In this document: positions 1-10,634 of the stretch, one piece after another
Numbering within the stretch: position 1 is the first letter of the stretch
How the letters are laid out: the number at the start of each line of letters is the position of its first letter
Assembly: GCF_000067205.1 (NCBI RefSeq)
Contig: NC_010170.1
Coordinates: 3,782,001-3,846,000 of the forward strand
Source of the DNA: Bordetella petrii
Lineage (GTDB): Bacteria > Pseudomonadota > Gammaproteobacteria > Burkholderiales > Burkholderiaceae_B
Length of the DNA: 64,000 nt
Reading direction: 5' to 3'
The notes under the pieces: generated by a model
The model's input: only the letters and a program-made list of their open reading frames with translations
Database searches by the model: none
Told to the model about the DNA's origin: nothing
Translations under genes and position numbers: made by a program

Positions 1-617
1 GGGGTGGCCAGCACCATTTCGGGATAGATCTGCACGGCCTCTTCGAGGGCCCGGCGCTCGTAGCGCCGGTATGCGTTGGGGCCGTACAGGTTGTGGATTT
101 CGAGGATGCTGCAGCCGGCCACCCGTTCGATTTCGCGATTGAGCTCGATGAACGGGTAGCCGAGATCGTCGGCCAGCATCTGCCCCAGCGTGGACTTGCC
201 CGCGCCGCGCAGGCCGATCAGGGCCACCCGCTGGAAGCGGTTGGGGCGCTGCGCCCCGCCGCCCACGCCAAAGAGCTGGACCAGGGCTTCGCGCGCGCGC
301 TGCAGGTCGGATTCGGTGCGGCCGCTGAGCAATTCGCGTATCAACAGCCAGTCGGGCGATTCGGTAGTGACGTCGCCCACCAGTTCGGCCAGGGCGCAGT
401 TGAATGCCTTGGCAATCTGCAGCAGCACCAGGATCGAGGCATTGCCCACGCCGTGCTCCAGGTTGGCCAGGTGCCGCTCGGACACGCCGGTGGCCTGCGA
501 CAGGCTTTTACGGGTCATGCCGCGGATGGCGCGCAGGCGCCGCACGCGCTCACCCAGGGCGACCAGGAACGGCTCCCGGCGCGATTCCGGCGATTCCTTG
601 TCTAGCGCTTGGTTCAT
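1..617 (-). CDS. boxR: BoxR/BzdR-type regulator of benzoyl-CoA catabolism (3' end beyond window)
   Basis: About 205 N-terminal residues are visible and the gene runs off the left edge. Residues 18-80 form an XRE-type helix-turn-helix (GMTRKSLSQATGVSERHLAN). A shikimate-kinase-like P-loop domain follows, with Walker A GLRGAGKS near residues 140-147. This XRE plus shikimate-kinase fusion is the hallmark of the BzdR/BoxR family, in which the kinase-like domain senses benzoyl-CoA and relieves repression of aromatic degradation genes. The ATG at 617 fits the family N-terminus. The gene is divergent from the DUF4863-boxD-bclA operon, and a palindrome lies between them. Family assignment is firm; the exact ligand is inferred. 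Confidence 0.9.
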   Translation of the reverse strand, partial: MNQALDKESPESRREPFLVALGERVRRLRAIRGMTRKSLSQATGVSERHLANLEHGVGNASILVLLQIAKAFNCALAELVGDVTTESPDWLLIRELLSGRTESDLQRAREALVQLFGVGGGAQRPNRFQRVALIGLRGAGKSTLGQMLADDLGYPFIELNREIERVAGCSILEIHNLYGPNAYRRYERRALEEAVQIYPEMVLAT

Positions 618-659
618 TGCTGTTCGGACTCCGAGTAAACCCTGATTTTCGCGATTTTA

Positions 660-698
660 TGCACTATAGTGCTTGACCTTGAAAGTGTGAAGCACTAT
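660..698. promoter_or_regulatory. Putative BoxR operator in the boxR/box operon divergent promoter
   Basis: A perfect 12-bp palindrome GCACTATAGTGC lies at 661-672, and a further half-site GCACTAT at 692-698. Both sit in the 182-bp gap between the divergent boxR and DUF4863 genes. BzdR/BoxR proteins bind TGCA-containing repeats in their own promoters, so autoregulation is plausible. The binding itself is inference. Confidence 0.45.
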
Positions 699-799
699 TT
701 TTCTGTTCATAAGACCTGAAGTGCGTACACGCGACAGAAAAAAGCAATGTATTGCATGTACGCCCTCAGTGCGCCGACAGTGTAAAGGACGAGACCCGC

Positions 800-1330
800 A
801 TGACTACGCCTGCATCCTTCCACCATTTGATGCGCCGCATTACCGCCCCCATCGCCGGGCTGCCGCTCGATGCCGCCTTGCAAGAACGCCTTAATCGCCA
901 GGCGGGGCCCGGCAGCGCGCTCTACCACGACGTGTTCGCCGCCTGCCGGCAGGGAGTAGCCGAGGGCTGGATGTGCGCCCGGGAAGGCGGCGGCATCCGC
1001 TACGGCCGGGTGATCAAGGCCGACGAGGGTCTGGACGGGTTTTCGGTGGACGTGGTGGATATGAACAGCCTGGCCGGCCCGCACCATGCGCACCCTCGGG
1101 GCGAAATCGACCTGATCATGCCGCTGGACGACGCCGCGCGCTTCGATGGCCACGGCGCGGGCTGGCTGGTGTACGGCCCGGACACCGCGCACTCGCCCAC
1201 CGTAACGGGCGGCCAGGCGCTGGTGTTGTACTTGCTGCCGGAGGGCGCCATTGAGTTCACGCGCACTGAATCCATGCGCACTGAATCCATGCGCACTGAA
1301 TCCACTCGTACTGATTCCATCCGTACATGA
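800..1330 (+). CDS. DUF4863 family protein of the benzoate cluster
   Basis: A 176-residue protein of the DUF4863 family, commonly found beside box genes. The family is related to 4-hydroxylaminobenzoate lyase (PnbB), but its role in benzoyl-CoA breakdown is not established. A cupin-like stretch with HHAHPRGEID (about residues 95-104) could bind a metal. The ATG at 800 follows an AAAGGACGAG ribosome site and is preferred to an in-frame ATG at 752 that lacks one. The last 20 or so residues are a repeat, (M/T)RTES-type, encoded by a 15-bp minisatellite. The stop overlaps an in-frame ATG of the next gene (ATGA). First gene of the benzoate operon. Confidence 0.8.
   Translation: MTTPASFHHLMRRITAPIAGLPLDAALQERLNRQAGPGSALYHDVFAACRQGVAEGWMCAREGGGIRYGRVIKADEGLDGFSVDVVDMNSLAGPHHAHPRGEIDLIMPLDDAARFDGHGAGWLVYGPDTAHSPTVTGGQALVLYLLPEGAIEFTRTESMRTESMRTESTRTDSIRT
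1261..1327 (+). repeat. In-frame 15-bp minisatellite at the 3' end of the DUF4863 gene
   Basis: Four 15-bp units run from 1261 to 1320 (two exact GCGCACTGAATCCAT copies, one with a single change, one diverged), plus a partial unit to 1327. It encodes a pentapeptide repeat MRTES/TRTDS that ends the protein. The unit length is a multiple of three, so copy-number changes would keep the frame. It directly abuts the translation start region of boxD. Confidence 0.9.
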
Positions 1331-1347
1331 CGCGCCAGGACGCCGAC

Positions 1348-2910
1348 ATGCTCGAACTCGTCAATTTCGTGGCCGGCCGCCGCGTGTCCGGCACCGGCCC
1401 CGGCACGGTGCTGCGCGACCCGCTTTCGGGCGAGCCGCTGGCCCGCGCGGACAGCACGGGGCTGGACCTGCCCGGCGCCTACGCATGGGCCCGCCAGCAC
1501 GGCGGCGCGGCGCTGCGCGCCCTGTCGTACGCCGAACGGGCGGCACTGCTGGCGCGCGTGGCCGAGGTGCTGCAGGCCAACCGCGACAAGTACTACGAGA
1601 TCGCGCTGCGCAATGCCGGCACTGTGCGCCAGGACTCGGCAATCGACATCGAGGGCGGCATCTATACCTTGTCTTATTACGCGAAGCTGGGCGCGAAGCT
1701 TGAGGGACAGGCGTTCCGCCCTGATGGCGAGCAGGTCTCGCTGGCGCGCGACGACGCCTATGCCGTGCGGCATATTGCCGTGCCGGCGCGCGGGCTGGCG
1801 CTGCTGATCAATGCGTTTAACTTTCCGTCGTGGGGGCTGTGGGAAAAAGCCGCGCCCGCGCTGCTCTCGGGCGTGCCTGTAGTGGCCAAGCCCGCCACGG
1901 CCACGGCCTGGCTGGCCCATGAAATGGTGGCCGACTTGCTGGCGGCCCAGGTATTGCCCGAAGGCGCGCTGAGCCTGGTGTGCGGCGCGTCCGCCGGCCT
2001 GCTGGATGCGCTGGCGCCGGGCGACGTGCTGTCGTTCACCGGGTCGGCGGATACCGCCGCCCTGCTGCGCGCCCATCCACGGGTGGCGCGCGATGCCCTG
2101 CGCATGAATGCCGAGACCGACAGCCTGAACTGCGCCCTGCTTGGGCCCGATGCGGCCGCGGGCGGCGCCGCGTTCGATGCGCTCGTGCACGAGGCGGTGC
2201 GCGAGATAACCGTTAAGTCGGGCCAGAAATGCACCGCCATTCGCCGCATCCTGGTGCCGCAAGCGGCCTATCAACGCATGGCCGACGCCATCGCCAGCCG
2301 ATTGGCTGCCGTGACGGTGGGCAACCCGCGCAACGCCGACGTGCGCATGGGCTCGCTGGTTGGCCGCGCCCAGCACGACGACGTGCAGGCCGGCATCCAG
2401 GCGCTGCGCGCCGGCAGCCAGGTGCTGTTCGACGGCGGCCAGGTGCGCCTGCTGGACGCCGACCCCGCCGTGGCGGCCTGCGTGGCGCCCTGGCTGCTGG
2501 GCTCGCCCGACCCGGACAACCACCCCCTGGCGCACGACCGCGAAGTGTTCGGCCCCCTCGCCACCCTGATGCCCTACCGCGACGCCGCCCATGCCTATGC
2601 CCTGGCGCGGCGCGGACAGGGTTCGCTGGTGGCCTCGGTGTACAGCGACGACTCGGCGTTCCTCGCGCGCAGCGCGCTGGAGCTGGCCGACAGCCATGGC
2701 CGGGTACACCTGGTCAGCCCGGAGGCCGCCAGAACACATACCGGCCATGGCAACGTAATGCCCCAGTCGCTGCACGGCGGCCCCGGGCGCGCGGGCGGCG
2801 GCGAAGAACTGGGCGGCCTGCGCGCCCTGGCGCTGTACCACCGCCGCGCGGCCATCCAGGGCGCTCCCGCGCGACTGCGGGGGTTGGCCGACGCCGCCGG
2901 CGCCACCTGA
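1348..2910 (+). CDS. boxD: 3,4-dehydroadipyl-CoA semialdehyde dehydrogenase
   Basis: A 520-residue aldehyde dehydrogenase. In the box pathway BoxD oxidises 3,4-dehydroadipyl-CoA semialdehyde, the BoxC product, to the acid using NADP+. The catalytic cysteine is in SGQKCTAIRR (C295). The cofactor site has KPATATAW and the glycine turn FTGSADTA. I start at 1348 because AGGACGCCGAC precedes that ATG; the same ribosome site precedes the livH homologue downstream. An ATG at 1327, overlapping the previous stop, would add seven residues. Placement between boxR/DUF4863 and benzoate-CoA ligase supports BoxD over a generic dehydrogenase. Confidence 0.87.
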   Translation: MLELVNFVAGRRVSGTGPGTVLRDPLSGEPLARADSTGLDLPGAYAWARQHGGAALRALSYAERAALLARVAEVLQANRDKYYEIALRNAGTVRQDSAIDIEGGIYTLSYYAKLGAKLEGQAFRPDGEQVSLARDDAYAVRHIAVPARGLALLINAFNFPSWGLWEKAAPALLSGVPVVAKPATATAWLAHEMVADLLAAQVLPEGALSLVCGASAGLLDALAPGDVLSFTGSADTAALLRAHPRVARDALRMNAETDSLNCALLGPDAAAGGAAFDALVHEAVREITVKSGQKCTAIRRILVPQAAYQRMADAIASRLAAVTVGNPRNADVRMGSLVGRAQHDDVQAGIQALRAGSQVLFDGGQVRLLDADPAVAACVAPWLLGSPDPDNHPLAHDREVFGPLATLMPYRDAAHAYALARRGQGSLVASVYSDDSAFLARSALELADSHGRVHLVSPEAARTHTGHGNVMPQSLHGGPGRAGGGEELGGLRALALYHRRAAIQGAPARLRGLADAAGAT

Positions 2911-2953
2911 GCCGGGCCTGCCCCGCACATACATAGAACAACGGAGAGAGACC

Positions 2954-4509
<1,556 letters not shown>

Positions 4510-4513
<4 letters not shown>

Positions 4514-5337
4514 CGACCGCCATTTCCGCCGCCGTGCCCGCCTGGGCCGACCTGCGCGCGCTGGGCCGCGAGATGCGGCTGGAGTGCCAGTGGATCGCGC
4601 CCGACCGGCACAACGCGCCGCTGCTGGTGTTCCTGCACGAGGGCCTGGGTTCGGTCGCCATGTGGAAAGACTGGCCGCGGCGCGTCTGCGACGCGGCCGG
4701 CTGCCGCGGGCTGGTGTATTCGCGTTACGGCTATGGCCAGTCCACCGCGCGGCCGGCCGGCGAGAAATGGCCGGTGACCTTCATGCACGACCAGGCGCGC
4801 GAGGTGCTGCCCGCGCTCTTCGCCACGCTGGGCGTCGACGCCACGCGCGACCGCCCGGTGCTGTTCGGCCACAGCGACGGCGGCTCGATCGCCCTGCTGT
4901 ACGCCGCCATGTATCCGCAGGCGGTGGCCGGCGTGGTGGCCGCGGCGCCGCACATACTCGTGGAAGACATTTCGGTCGCGAGCATCGGGCAGGCGCGCCG
5001 CGCCTACCTGGACACCGACCTGCCGGCGCGGCTGGGCCGTTATCACGCCGACGCCGACTCCGCGTTCTGGGGCTGGAACGATATCTGGCTGGACCCGGCA
5101 TTCCGCGCCTGGGATATTCGCGACTATCTGCCGGACGTGCGGTGCCCGGTGCTGGCGTTGCAAGGGCTGGACGACGAATACGGCACGCTGGAACAGATAC
5201 GCGGCATCCGCCGGGCCGCGCCGCAGACGCGCCTGCTCGAGATTCCCGACTGTGGCCATTCGCCGCACAAAGACCAGCCCGATGTCGTGATCGCGGCCGT
5301 CGCCGATTTCGTCGGCGGCCTGCACAAGCCAGGCTGA
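4510..5337 (+). CDS. Alpha/beta hydrolase of the benzoate operon
   Basis: A 275-residue alpha/beta hydrolase. The nucleophile elbow is GHSDGG (S122), the acid is probably D222 in GLDDEYG, and the base is H250 in CGHSPHKD. The oxyanion region HEGLGS is typical of homologues found next to benzoate-CoA ligase genes. The start overlaps the ligase stop (ATGA), indicating translational coupling. Its job is unproven: it might rescue trapped benzoyl-CoA-type thioesters or lactones. No signal peptide is seen, so it is cytoplasmic. Confidence 0.85.
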
Positions 5338-5373
5338 GCCACGCGCCAGCCGACAATAACCAGGAGACAGACC

Positions 5374-6537
5374 ATGCACCACGTCCTGAACCGCGCCCTG
5401 CTCGCCGGCGCCCTGGCGCTCGCCGCGGGCACCGCCACAGCGGCCGACAAAATCAAAGTGGGTTTCATGCTGCCCTACAGCGGCACCTATGCCGCGCTGG
5501 GCGCCGCCATCGAGAACGGCTTCAAGCTGTATGTGGCGGAACAAGGCGGCAAGCTGGGCGGGCGCGAGCTGGAATACTTCAAGGTCGATGACGAATCCAA
5601 CCCGGCCAAGGCCTCGGAAAACGCCAACCGCCTGATCAAGCGCGACCAGGTCGACGTGCTGGTGGGCACCGTGCATTCGGGCGTGGCCATGGCGCTGGCC
5701 AAGGCAGCCAAAGGCAGCGACACCACGCTGTTCGTCACCAACGCGGGGGCCGACGCCATCACCGGCCCGATGTGCGGGACAGGCATCTTCCGCACATCGT
5801 TCTCGAACTGGCAGCCGGGCTACGCCATGGGGCCGGTGGCAGCCGCCAAGGGCCATAAGACCGCCGTCACCATCACCTGGAAGTACGCGGCGGGCGAGGA
5901 ACAGATGAAGGGATTCCACGAAGGCTTCGAGAAGGCGGGCGGCAAGATCGTGAAAGACCTGACCCTGCCCTTCCCGAACGTGGAGTTCCAGTCGCTGCTG
6001 ACCGAGATCGCATCGCTCAAGCCCGACATGGTGTTCGCGTTTTTCGCGGGCGGCGGCGCTGTGAAATTCGTCCAGGACTACCATGCCTCGGGGCTGGGCA
6101 AGACCATTCCGCTGTACGGCACCGGCTTCCTGACCGACGGCACGTTGAAGGCGCAAGGCGACGCCGCGCAGGGTCTGCTGACCACGCTGCACTATGCCGA
6201 CGGCCTGGGCACGCCGCGCGACCAGGCGTTCCGCGCCGCCTACAGCAAGGCCTACGACAACATGCAGCCCGACGTGTACGCCGTGCAAGGCTACGATGCG
6301 GCGCAACTGATGCAGGCGGGGCTGCAGGCCGTGCAGGGCAATATCGACGACAAGGCCAAGTTCCGCGCGGCCATGCGCGGCGCCACGATCGACAGCCCGC
6401 GCGGCAAGTTCACCCTGTCGGCCGCCGGCAACCCGGTGCAGGACATCTACCTGCGTCAGGTCGCGGGCCTGGAAAACAAGATGATCGAGGTGGCGGTGCC
6501 GAAGCTGGCCGACCCGGCGCGCGGCTGCAAGCTCTGA
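5374..6537 (+). CDS. Liv-type ABC transporter substrate-binding protein, probably for benzoate
   Basis: A 387-residue periplasmic binding protein of the branched-chain amino acid/aromatic acid type (peripla_BP_6). The first 23 residues are a signal peptide ending TATAADKIKVG. Mature motifs include GFMLPYSGTYAALG and the hinge region VGTVHSGVAMAL. CCAGGAGACAGACC precedes the ATG. It heads five genes coding for a complete importer that sits between bclA and a convergent regulator, so an aromatic acid such as benzoate is the likely ligand. The ligand is inferred from context only. Confidence 0.85.
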   Translation: MHHVLNRALLAGALALAAGTATAADKIKVGFMLPYSGTYAALGAAIENGFKLYVAEQGGKLGGRELEYFKVDDESNPAKASENANRLIKRDQVDVLVGTVHSGVAMALAKAAKGSDTTLFVTNAGADAITGPMCGTGIFRTSFSNWQPGYAMGPVAAAKGHKTAVTITWKYAAGEEQMKGFHEGFEKAGGKIVKDLTLPFPNVEFQSLLTEIASLKPDMVFAFFAGGGAVKFVQDYHASGLGKTIPLYGTGFLTDGTLKAQGDAAQGLLTTLHYADGLGTPRDQAFRAAYSKAYDNMQPDVYAVQGYDAAQLMQAGLQAVQGNIDDKAKFRAAMRGATIDSPRGKFTLSAAGNPVQDIYLRQVAGLENKMIEVAVPKLADPARGCKL

Positions 6538-6559
6538 CCCGCGCCGCCAGGACGCCGAC

Positions 6560-7441
6560 ATGGACGCGAGTATCTTCCTCATCCAGTGCCTGAACGCGCT
6601 GCAGCACGGTCTGCTGCTGTTCCTGGTAGCCAGCGGCCTGACGCTGATCTTCGGCATCATGGGCATCATCAACCTGGCCCATGGCAGCTTCTACATGATC
6701 GGCGCCTATATGGCCTTCGCGCTGGGGCCGCTGGTCGACAGGTGGGCGGCTGGCGGCTTCGCCGCCACGCTGCTGCTGTGCGTGCTGCTGGCGGCCCTGC
6801 TGGGCTATCTGCTGGAGGCCGCATTCTTCAGCTACCTGTACCGCCGCAACCACCTGCAGCAGGTGCTGATGACCTACGGGCTGATCCTCGTGTTCGAAGA
6901 AGTGCGCAGCCTGCTGGTGGGCAACGACGTGCACGGCGTGCCGATGCCCGCCTGGCTGTCGGGCACGATACCGCTGGGTGGCGTGATGACATATCCGGTC
7001 TACCGGCTGTTCATCTCGGCGGTGGGCATCGGCGTCGCGCTGCTGCTGTACTGGGTCATTACGCGCACCCGACTGGGCATGATGGTGCGCGCCGGCGCCA
7101 GCAACCGCGAGATGATCGGCTCGCTGGGCATCGACATCAACCGCCTGTACCGCATCGTGTTCGCGGCCGGCGTGGCGCTGGCCGCGCTGGCCGGCACGAT
7201 TGCCGCGCCGGTGTCGTCGGTGTATCCCGGCATGGGGCATGGCGTGCTGATCGTGTGCTTCGTGGTGGTGGTGATAGGCGGCATCGGATCGATACGGGGC
7301 GCGTTCCTGGCGGCCATGCTGGTGGGCGCGGTCGAGACCTTCGGCCAGGTGCTGTTTCCGGCCGCGGCCGGCGTGCTGGTGTACCTGCTGATGGCCGCCA
7401 TTCTGCTGTGCAAGCCCGAAGGGCTGTTCAAACAAGGCTAG
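6560..7441 (+). CDS. ABC transporter permease, LivH family
   Basis: A 293-residue inner-membrane permease of the LivH type with about eight hydrophobic segments. The signature GIINLAHGSFYMIGAY near residues 35-50 is characteristic of LivH. It forms the membrane pore together with the next gene. The ATG is preceded by AGGACGCCGAC. Seven nucleotides separate it from the livM homologue. Confidence 0.9.
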   Translation: MDASIFLIQCLNALQHGLLLFLVASGLTLIFGIMGIINLAHGSFYMIGAYMAFALGPLVDRWAAGGFAATLLLCVLLAALLGYLLEAAFFSYLYRRNHLQQVLMTYGLILVFEEVRSLLVGNDVHGVPMPAWLSGTIPLGGVMTYPVYRLFISAVGIGVALLLYWVITRTRLGMMVRAGASNREMIGSLGIDINRLYRIVFAAGVALAALAGTIAAPVSSVYPGMGHGVLIVCFVVVVIGGIGSIRGAFLAAMLVGAVETFGQVLFPAAAGVLVYLLMAAILLCKPEGLFKQG

Positions 7442-7448
7442 CAAGGGA

Positions 7449-8501
7449 ATGAAGCAAACAAGCAAACTGATTCCCCTGGCCGTGCTGCTGGCGCTGGCGG
7501 CGTTTCCGCTGCTGGGCGCCGACTACTACACCGGGCTGGCCGTCAAGCTCATGATCTATGCGATTTTCGCGCTGAGCCTGCAGTTGCTGGTGGGCGGCGC
7601 GGGGCTGGTCAGCCTGGGACACGCGGCCTACTTCGGCATCGGCGCCTATGCCGCGGCCCTGCTGTCGCCCGAGTCGGAAGCCGCCGGCCTGGCCTGGCTG
7701 CTGGGCGCGGCGGTGCTGGGCGCGGCCGCGTATGCGCTGGTGACCGGCGCCCTGGCGCTGCGCACGCGCGGCGTGTATTTCATCATGGTCACGCTGGCGT
7801 TCTCGCAGATGGCGTACTACGTGTTCCACGACACCGACCTGGGCGGCGGCAGCGACGGCATCTACCTGTACTTTCGCCCGCAGCTCTCGCTGGGCGGCTG
7901 GCAGCCGTTCGACCTGGACCAGCCCGGCGTCTACTACCTGTTCGTGCTGGCCTGCCTGGCCTTGACGTGGGGTTTCCTGGCCATGCTGGCGCGCTCGCCG
8001 TTCGGCGCGGCGCTGGCGGGCATACGCATCAACGAGCAGCGCATGCGCGCGGCCGGCTATTCCACCTTTCCGTACAAACTGGCCGCCTACGTGGTGGGCG
8101 CCGCGCTGGCCGGGCTGGCCGGCTTCCTGTACGCGCTGAAAGACGGCTTCGTGACGCCGGAACTGCTGGCCTGGGAGCAATCCGGCCTGGTGCTGCTGAT
8201 GGTGATCCTGGGCGGCATGGGCCGGCTGGGCGGCGCCGTGCTGGGCGCGGCCGCGCTGATCCTGCTGCAGGAGCTGTTCCAGTCGCAGGCGATTTTCGGC
8301 GACTACGCCCAGCACTGGCACCTGCCGCTGGGCCTGTCCATCATCGCGCTGGTTGCGCTGCTGCCCGACGGGCTGGCCGGCCTGCCGGCCCAATGGCGCG
8401 CCCGCCGGCGCGCCGTGGCGCCACCCGCCGAAGCGCCGGAGGCCGCTCCCGCGCCCGCGCCGGCGCCCGCCATGCCCCTGCACGGAGAACCCCATGCCTG
8501 A
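7449..8501 (+). CDS. ABC transporter permease, LivM family
   Basis: A 350-residue LivM-type permease with the family motif LVSLGHAAYFGIGAYAAA near residue 55 and about nine membrane segments. The last 30 or so residues are a proline/alanine-rich cytoplasmic tail (PPAEAPEAAPAPAPAPAM) that is low complexity and unlikely to be structured. The start follows an AAGGGA site. The stop overlaps the start of the ATPase gene by 8 nt. Confidence 0.9.
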   Translation: MKQTSKLIPLAVLLALAAFPLLGADYYTGLAVKLMIYAIFALSLQLLVGGAGLVSLGHAAYFGIGAYAAALLSPESEAAGLAWLLGAAVLGAAAYALVTGALALRTRGVYFIMVTLAFSQMAYYVFHDTDLGGGSDGIYLYFRPQLSLGGWQPFDLDQPGVYYLFVLACLALTWGFLAMLARSPFGAALAGIRINEQRMRAAGYSTFPYKLAAYVVGAALAGLAGFLYALKDGFVTPELLAWEQSGLVLLMVILGGMGRLGGAVLGAAALILLQELFQSQAIFGDYAQHWHLPLGLSIIALVALLPDGLAGLPAQWRARRRAVAPPAEAPEAAPAPAPAPAMPLHGEPHA

Positions 8502-9252
8502 AACCTTGTTGGCCGCGCGCGGCATCGTGCGCCGCTTCGGCGGCCTGGTCGCCGTCAATGATGTGTCGCTGGACCTGTACCGCGGCACCGTGCACGCGGT
8601 GATCGGCACCAACGGCGCCGGCAAGTCGACGCTCATCAACATACTGTCGGGCGAGCTGCAGGCCAGCGCCGGCCAGGTATTGCTGGAAGGCCGCGACATC
8701 ACGGCCTGGCCGCAGCCGCAGCGCGCCCGCGGCGGGCTGGGCCGCAGCTACCAGCGCTCGACCATCTTCCCCACGCTGAGCGTGTACGAGAATTGCCGGC
8801 TGGCCGCCCAGGCGGGCCGCCAGCGCTTCTGGCACTGGTGGCGCGACGCCGCCGATTGCGCGCACAGCGCGGGCCAGGCGCGCGATGCGCTGGAGCGCAC
8901 CGGCCTGGCCGCCAGCGCGGCCACGCTGGCTGGCCTGCTGCCGCACGGCCACAAGCGCCAGCTGGAAATCGCCATGTGCCTGGCCGGCCAGCCGCGCGTG
9001 CTGCTGCTGGACGAACCCCTGGCCGGCATGGGCCCGGAAGAAACCGAGCGCATCCTGGCCCTGCTGCAGGCCCTGAAGGCCGAGCATGCCATCCTGCTGG
9101 TAGAGCACGACATGGACGCGGTGTTCGGCAACGCCGACACGATCACCGTGATGGTCAACGGCAGCGCCATCGCCTGCGGCACGCCGGCGCAGATCCGCGC
9201 CAACCCGCAAGTTCAGGACGCCTACCTGGGAGAGGGCCCATGCACGCACTGA
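8494..9252 (+). CDS. ABC transporter ATP-binding protein, LivG family
   Basis: A 252-residue ATPase. Walker A is GTNGAGKST (about residues 40-48) and Walker B is VLLLDEPLAGM, followed by the H-loop VEHDMD. The signature helix LPHGHKRQLEIAM departs from canonical LSGGQ, as is usual in LivG proteins. It powers the importer encoded by the two upstream permease genes. The ATG overlaps the livM stop, with CGGAGA as the ribosome site inside the livM coding end. Confidence 0.9.
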   Translation: MPETLLAARGIVRRFGGLVAVNDVSLDLYRGTVHAVIGTNGAGKSTLINILSGELQASAGQVLLEGRDITAWPQPQRARGGLGRSYQRSTIFPTLSVYENCRLAAQAGRQRFWHWWRDAADCAHSAGQARDALERTGLAASAATLAGLLPHGHKRQLEIAMCLAGQPRVLLLDEPLAGMGPEETERILALLQALKAEHAILLVEHDMDAVFGNADTITVMVNGSAIACGTPAQIRANPQVQDAYLGEGPCTH

Positions 9253-9950
9253 TCGACGCCAGCGGCCTGCACAGCTATTACGGGGCCAGCCACGTGCTGC
9301 GCGGCGTGGACCTGCGCATCGCGCCCGGCGAGTCGGTGGGACTGGTGGGCCGCAATGGCATGGGCAAGACCACGCTGATCCGCACCTTGATGGGCCATGT
9401 GCGCAGCCGTCATGGCAGCCTGACCGTGGCCGGACGCGACTGCGCGCGCGCCCAGCCGCACGCCATCGCGCGCCTGGGCGTGGCCTACGTGCCCGAAGGG
9501 CGCGGCGTCTTTCCCAACCTGAGCGTGCGCGAGAACCTGCTGGTGGCCGCACGCCCCGGCACGCGCGGCCAGTCCGGCTGGACCTGCGAGCGCGTGCTGG
9601 CGACCTTCCCGCGCCTGGCGGAACGGCTGGACCACGGCGGGCAGCAGTTATCGGGCGGCGAACAGCAGATGCTGGCCATTGGCCGCGCCCTGACCACCAA
9701 CCCCGACCTGCTGATCCTGGACGAGGCCACCGAGGGGCTGGCCCCGCTGATCGTGGCGGAAATCTGGAAAATCGTCGCCGCGATCCGCGCCACGGGCATA
9801 TCGACCCTGATCGTCGACCGCAACTATCGCGCGGTGCTGGCGCACACCGACCGCTGCCTGGTCATGGAAAAAGGCCGCATCGTGCACCAGGGCGCCAGCC
9901 CGGCGCTGGCGGCCCGGCCCGAGCAACTGGCGCGTTACCTGGGGGTGTAG
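9240..9950 (+). CDS. ABC transporter ATP-binding protein, LivF family
   Basis: The second ATPase of the importer, 236 residues. Walker A is GRNGMGKTT, the signature is QLSGGEQQML, and Walker B is LLILDEATEGLAP. The LivF-specific stretch VAYVPEGRGVFPNLSVREN is present. The start lies 13 nt inside the livG homologue, so the two are translated together. It is the last gene of the benzoate operon; a TetR gene converges 23 nt downstream. Confidence 0.9.
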   Translation: MHALIDASGLHSYYGASHVLRGVDLRIAPGESVGLVGRNGMGKTTLIRTLMGHVRSRHGSLTVAGRDCARAQPHAIARLGVAYVPEGRGVFPNLSVRENLLVAARPGTRGQSGWTCERVLATFPRLAERLDHGGQQLSGGEQQMLAIGRALTTNPDLLILDEATEGLAPLIVAEIWKIVAAIRATGISTLIVDRNYRAVLAHTDRCLVMEKGRIVHQGASPALAARPEQLARYLGV

Positions 9951-9973
9951 CCCGGGCTGCGGTATCCCGATAT

Positions 9974-10630
9974 TCAATGCTTGCCGAAAGCGGCGAAGAA
10001 GGTGCGTACGGCCAGCTCGGCCCAGCGCTTTTTCTGGGCCTCGGACGGCCGTCGGTCGGGCAGCAGCACCCCTTCGAGCTGCGCCTGCCCGCGCACCAGG
10101 CTGAAGAACAGGCGGGCAGCTTCCTGCGGGCTGACATCGCCCAGGTGCAGTTCTTGATTCCGCACGCCCCGCTCCACGTGTTCGGCCACGATGCCGCAAT
10201 ACGCCTCGGGGCCATTTTCAAAAAAGGCGCGCGCCAATTCCGGAAAGCGCGGCGCCTCGGCCGCCGATACGCGGAACAACGCCAGGCCCTCGGGCGCAAC
10301 GCCGAATTCCAGGTAGGCGTTGGCGAGTTCGGACAATACCGCATGGATGGCGCCGGGCACCGAGCGCAGGCTGCGCAACGTTGCCATGTGCTCAGCGCAC
10401 TTGCCTTCTATTACCGCCTCGAACAGCGCCTGCTTGGTGGGGTAATAGGCATAGACGGTGGCCTTCGACACCCCGGCGGCCCGCTGGATCATATCGGTGG
10501 TGGCGGCCGAGAAACCATGGGTCAGGAACACTTCGCGGGCCGCGGTCAGCACGGCCAGCTGCTTGCCGGTGGGCTGTGCGGACGAATCCTGGCGTGCGCC
10601 GTAAGCTGGAGAATCGGAAATCGTGTTCAT
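9974..10630 (-). CDS. TetR/AcrR-family repressor of the adjacent efflux operon
   Basis: A 218-residue TetR-family regulator. The helix-turn-helix at about residues 45-70 is MIQRAAGVSKATVYAYYPTKQALF. The C-terminal half is the variable ligand/dimer domain. It is divergent from the outer-membrane channel gene, and the 88-bp gap has two inverted repeats sharing TACCGAT. By analogy with AcrR/NalC-type systems it should repress the efflux operon and itself until an inducer binds. The inducer is unknown. Confidence 0.87.
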   Translation of the reverse strand: MNTISDSPAYGARQDSSAQPTGKQLAVLTAAREVFLTHGFSAATTDMIQRAAGVSKATVYAYYPTKQALFEAVIEGKCAEHMATLRSLRSVPGAIHAVLSELANAYLEFGVAPEGLALFRVSAAEAPRFPELARAFFENGPEAYCGIVAEHVERGVRNQELHLGDVSPQEAARLFFSLVRGQAQLEGVLLPDRRPSEAQKKRWAELAVRTFFAAFGKH

Positions 10631-10634
10631 CTAT

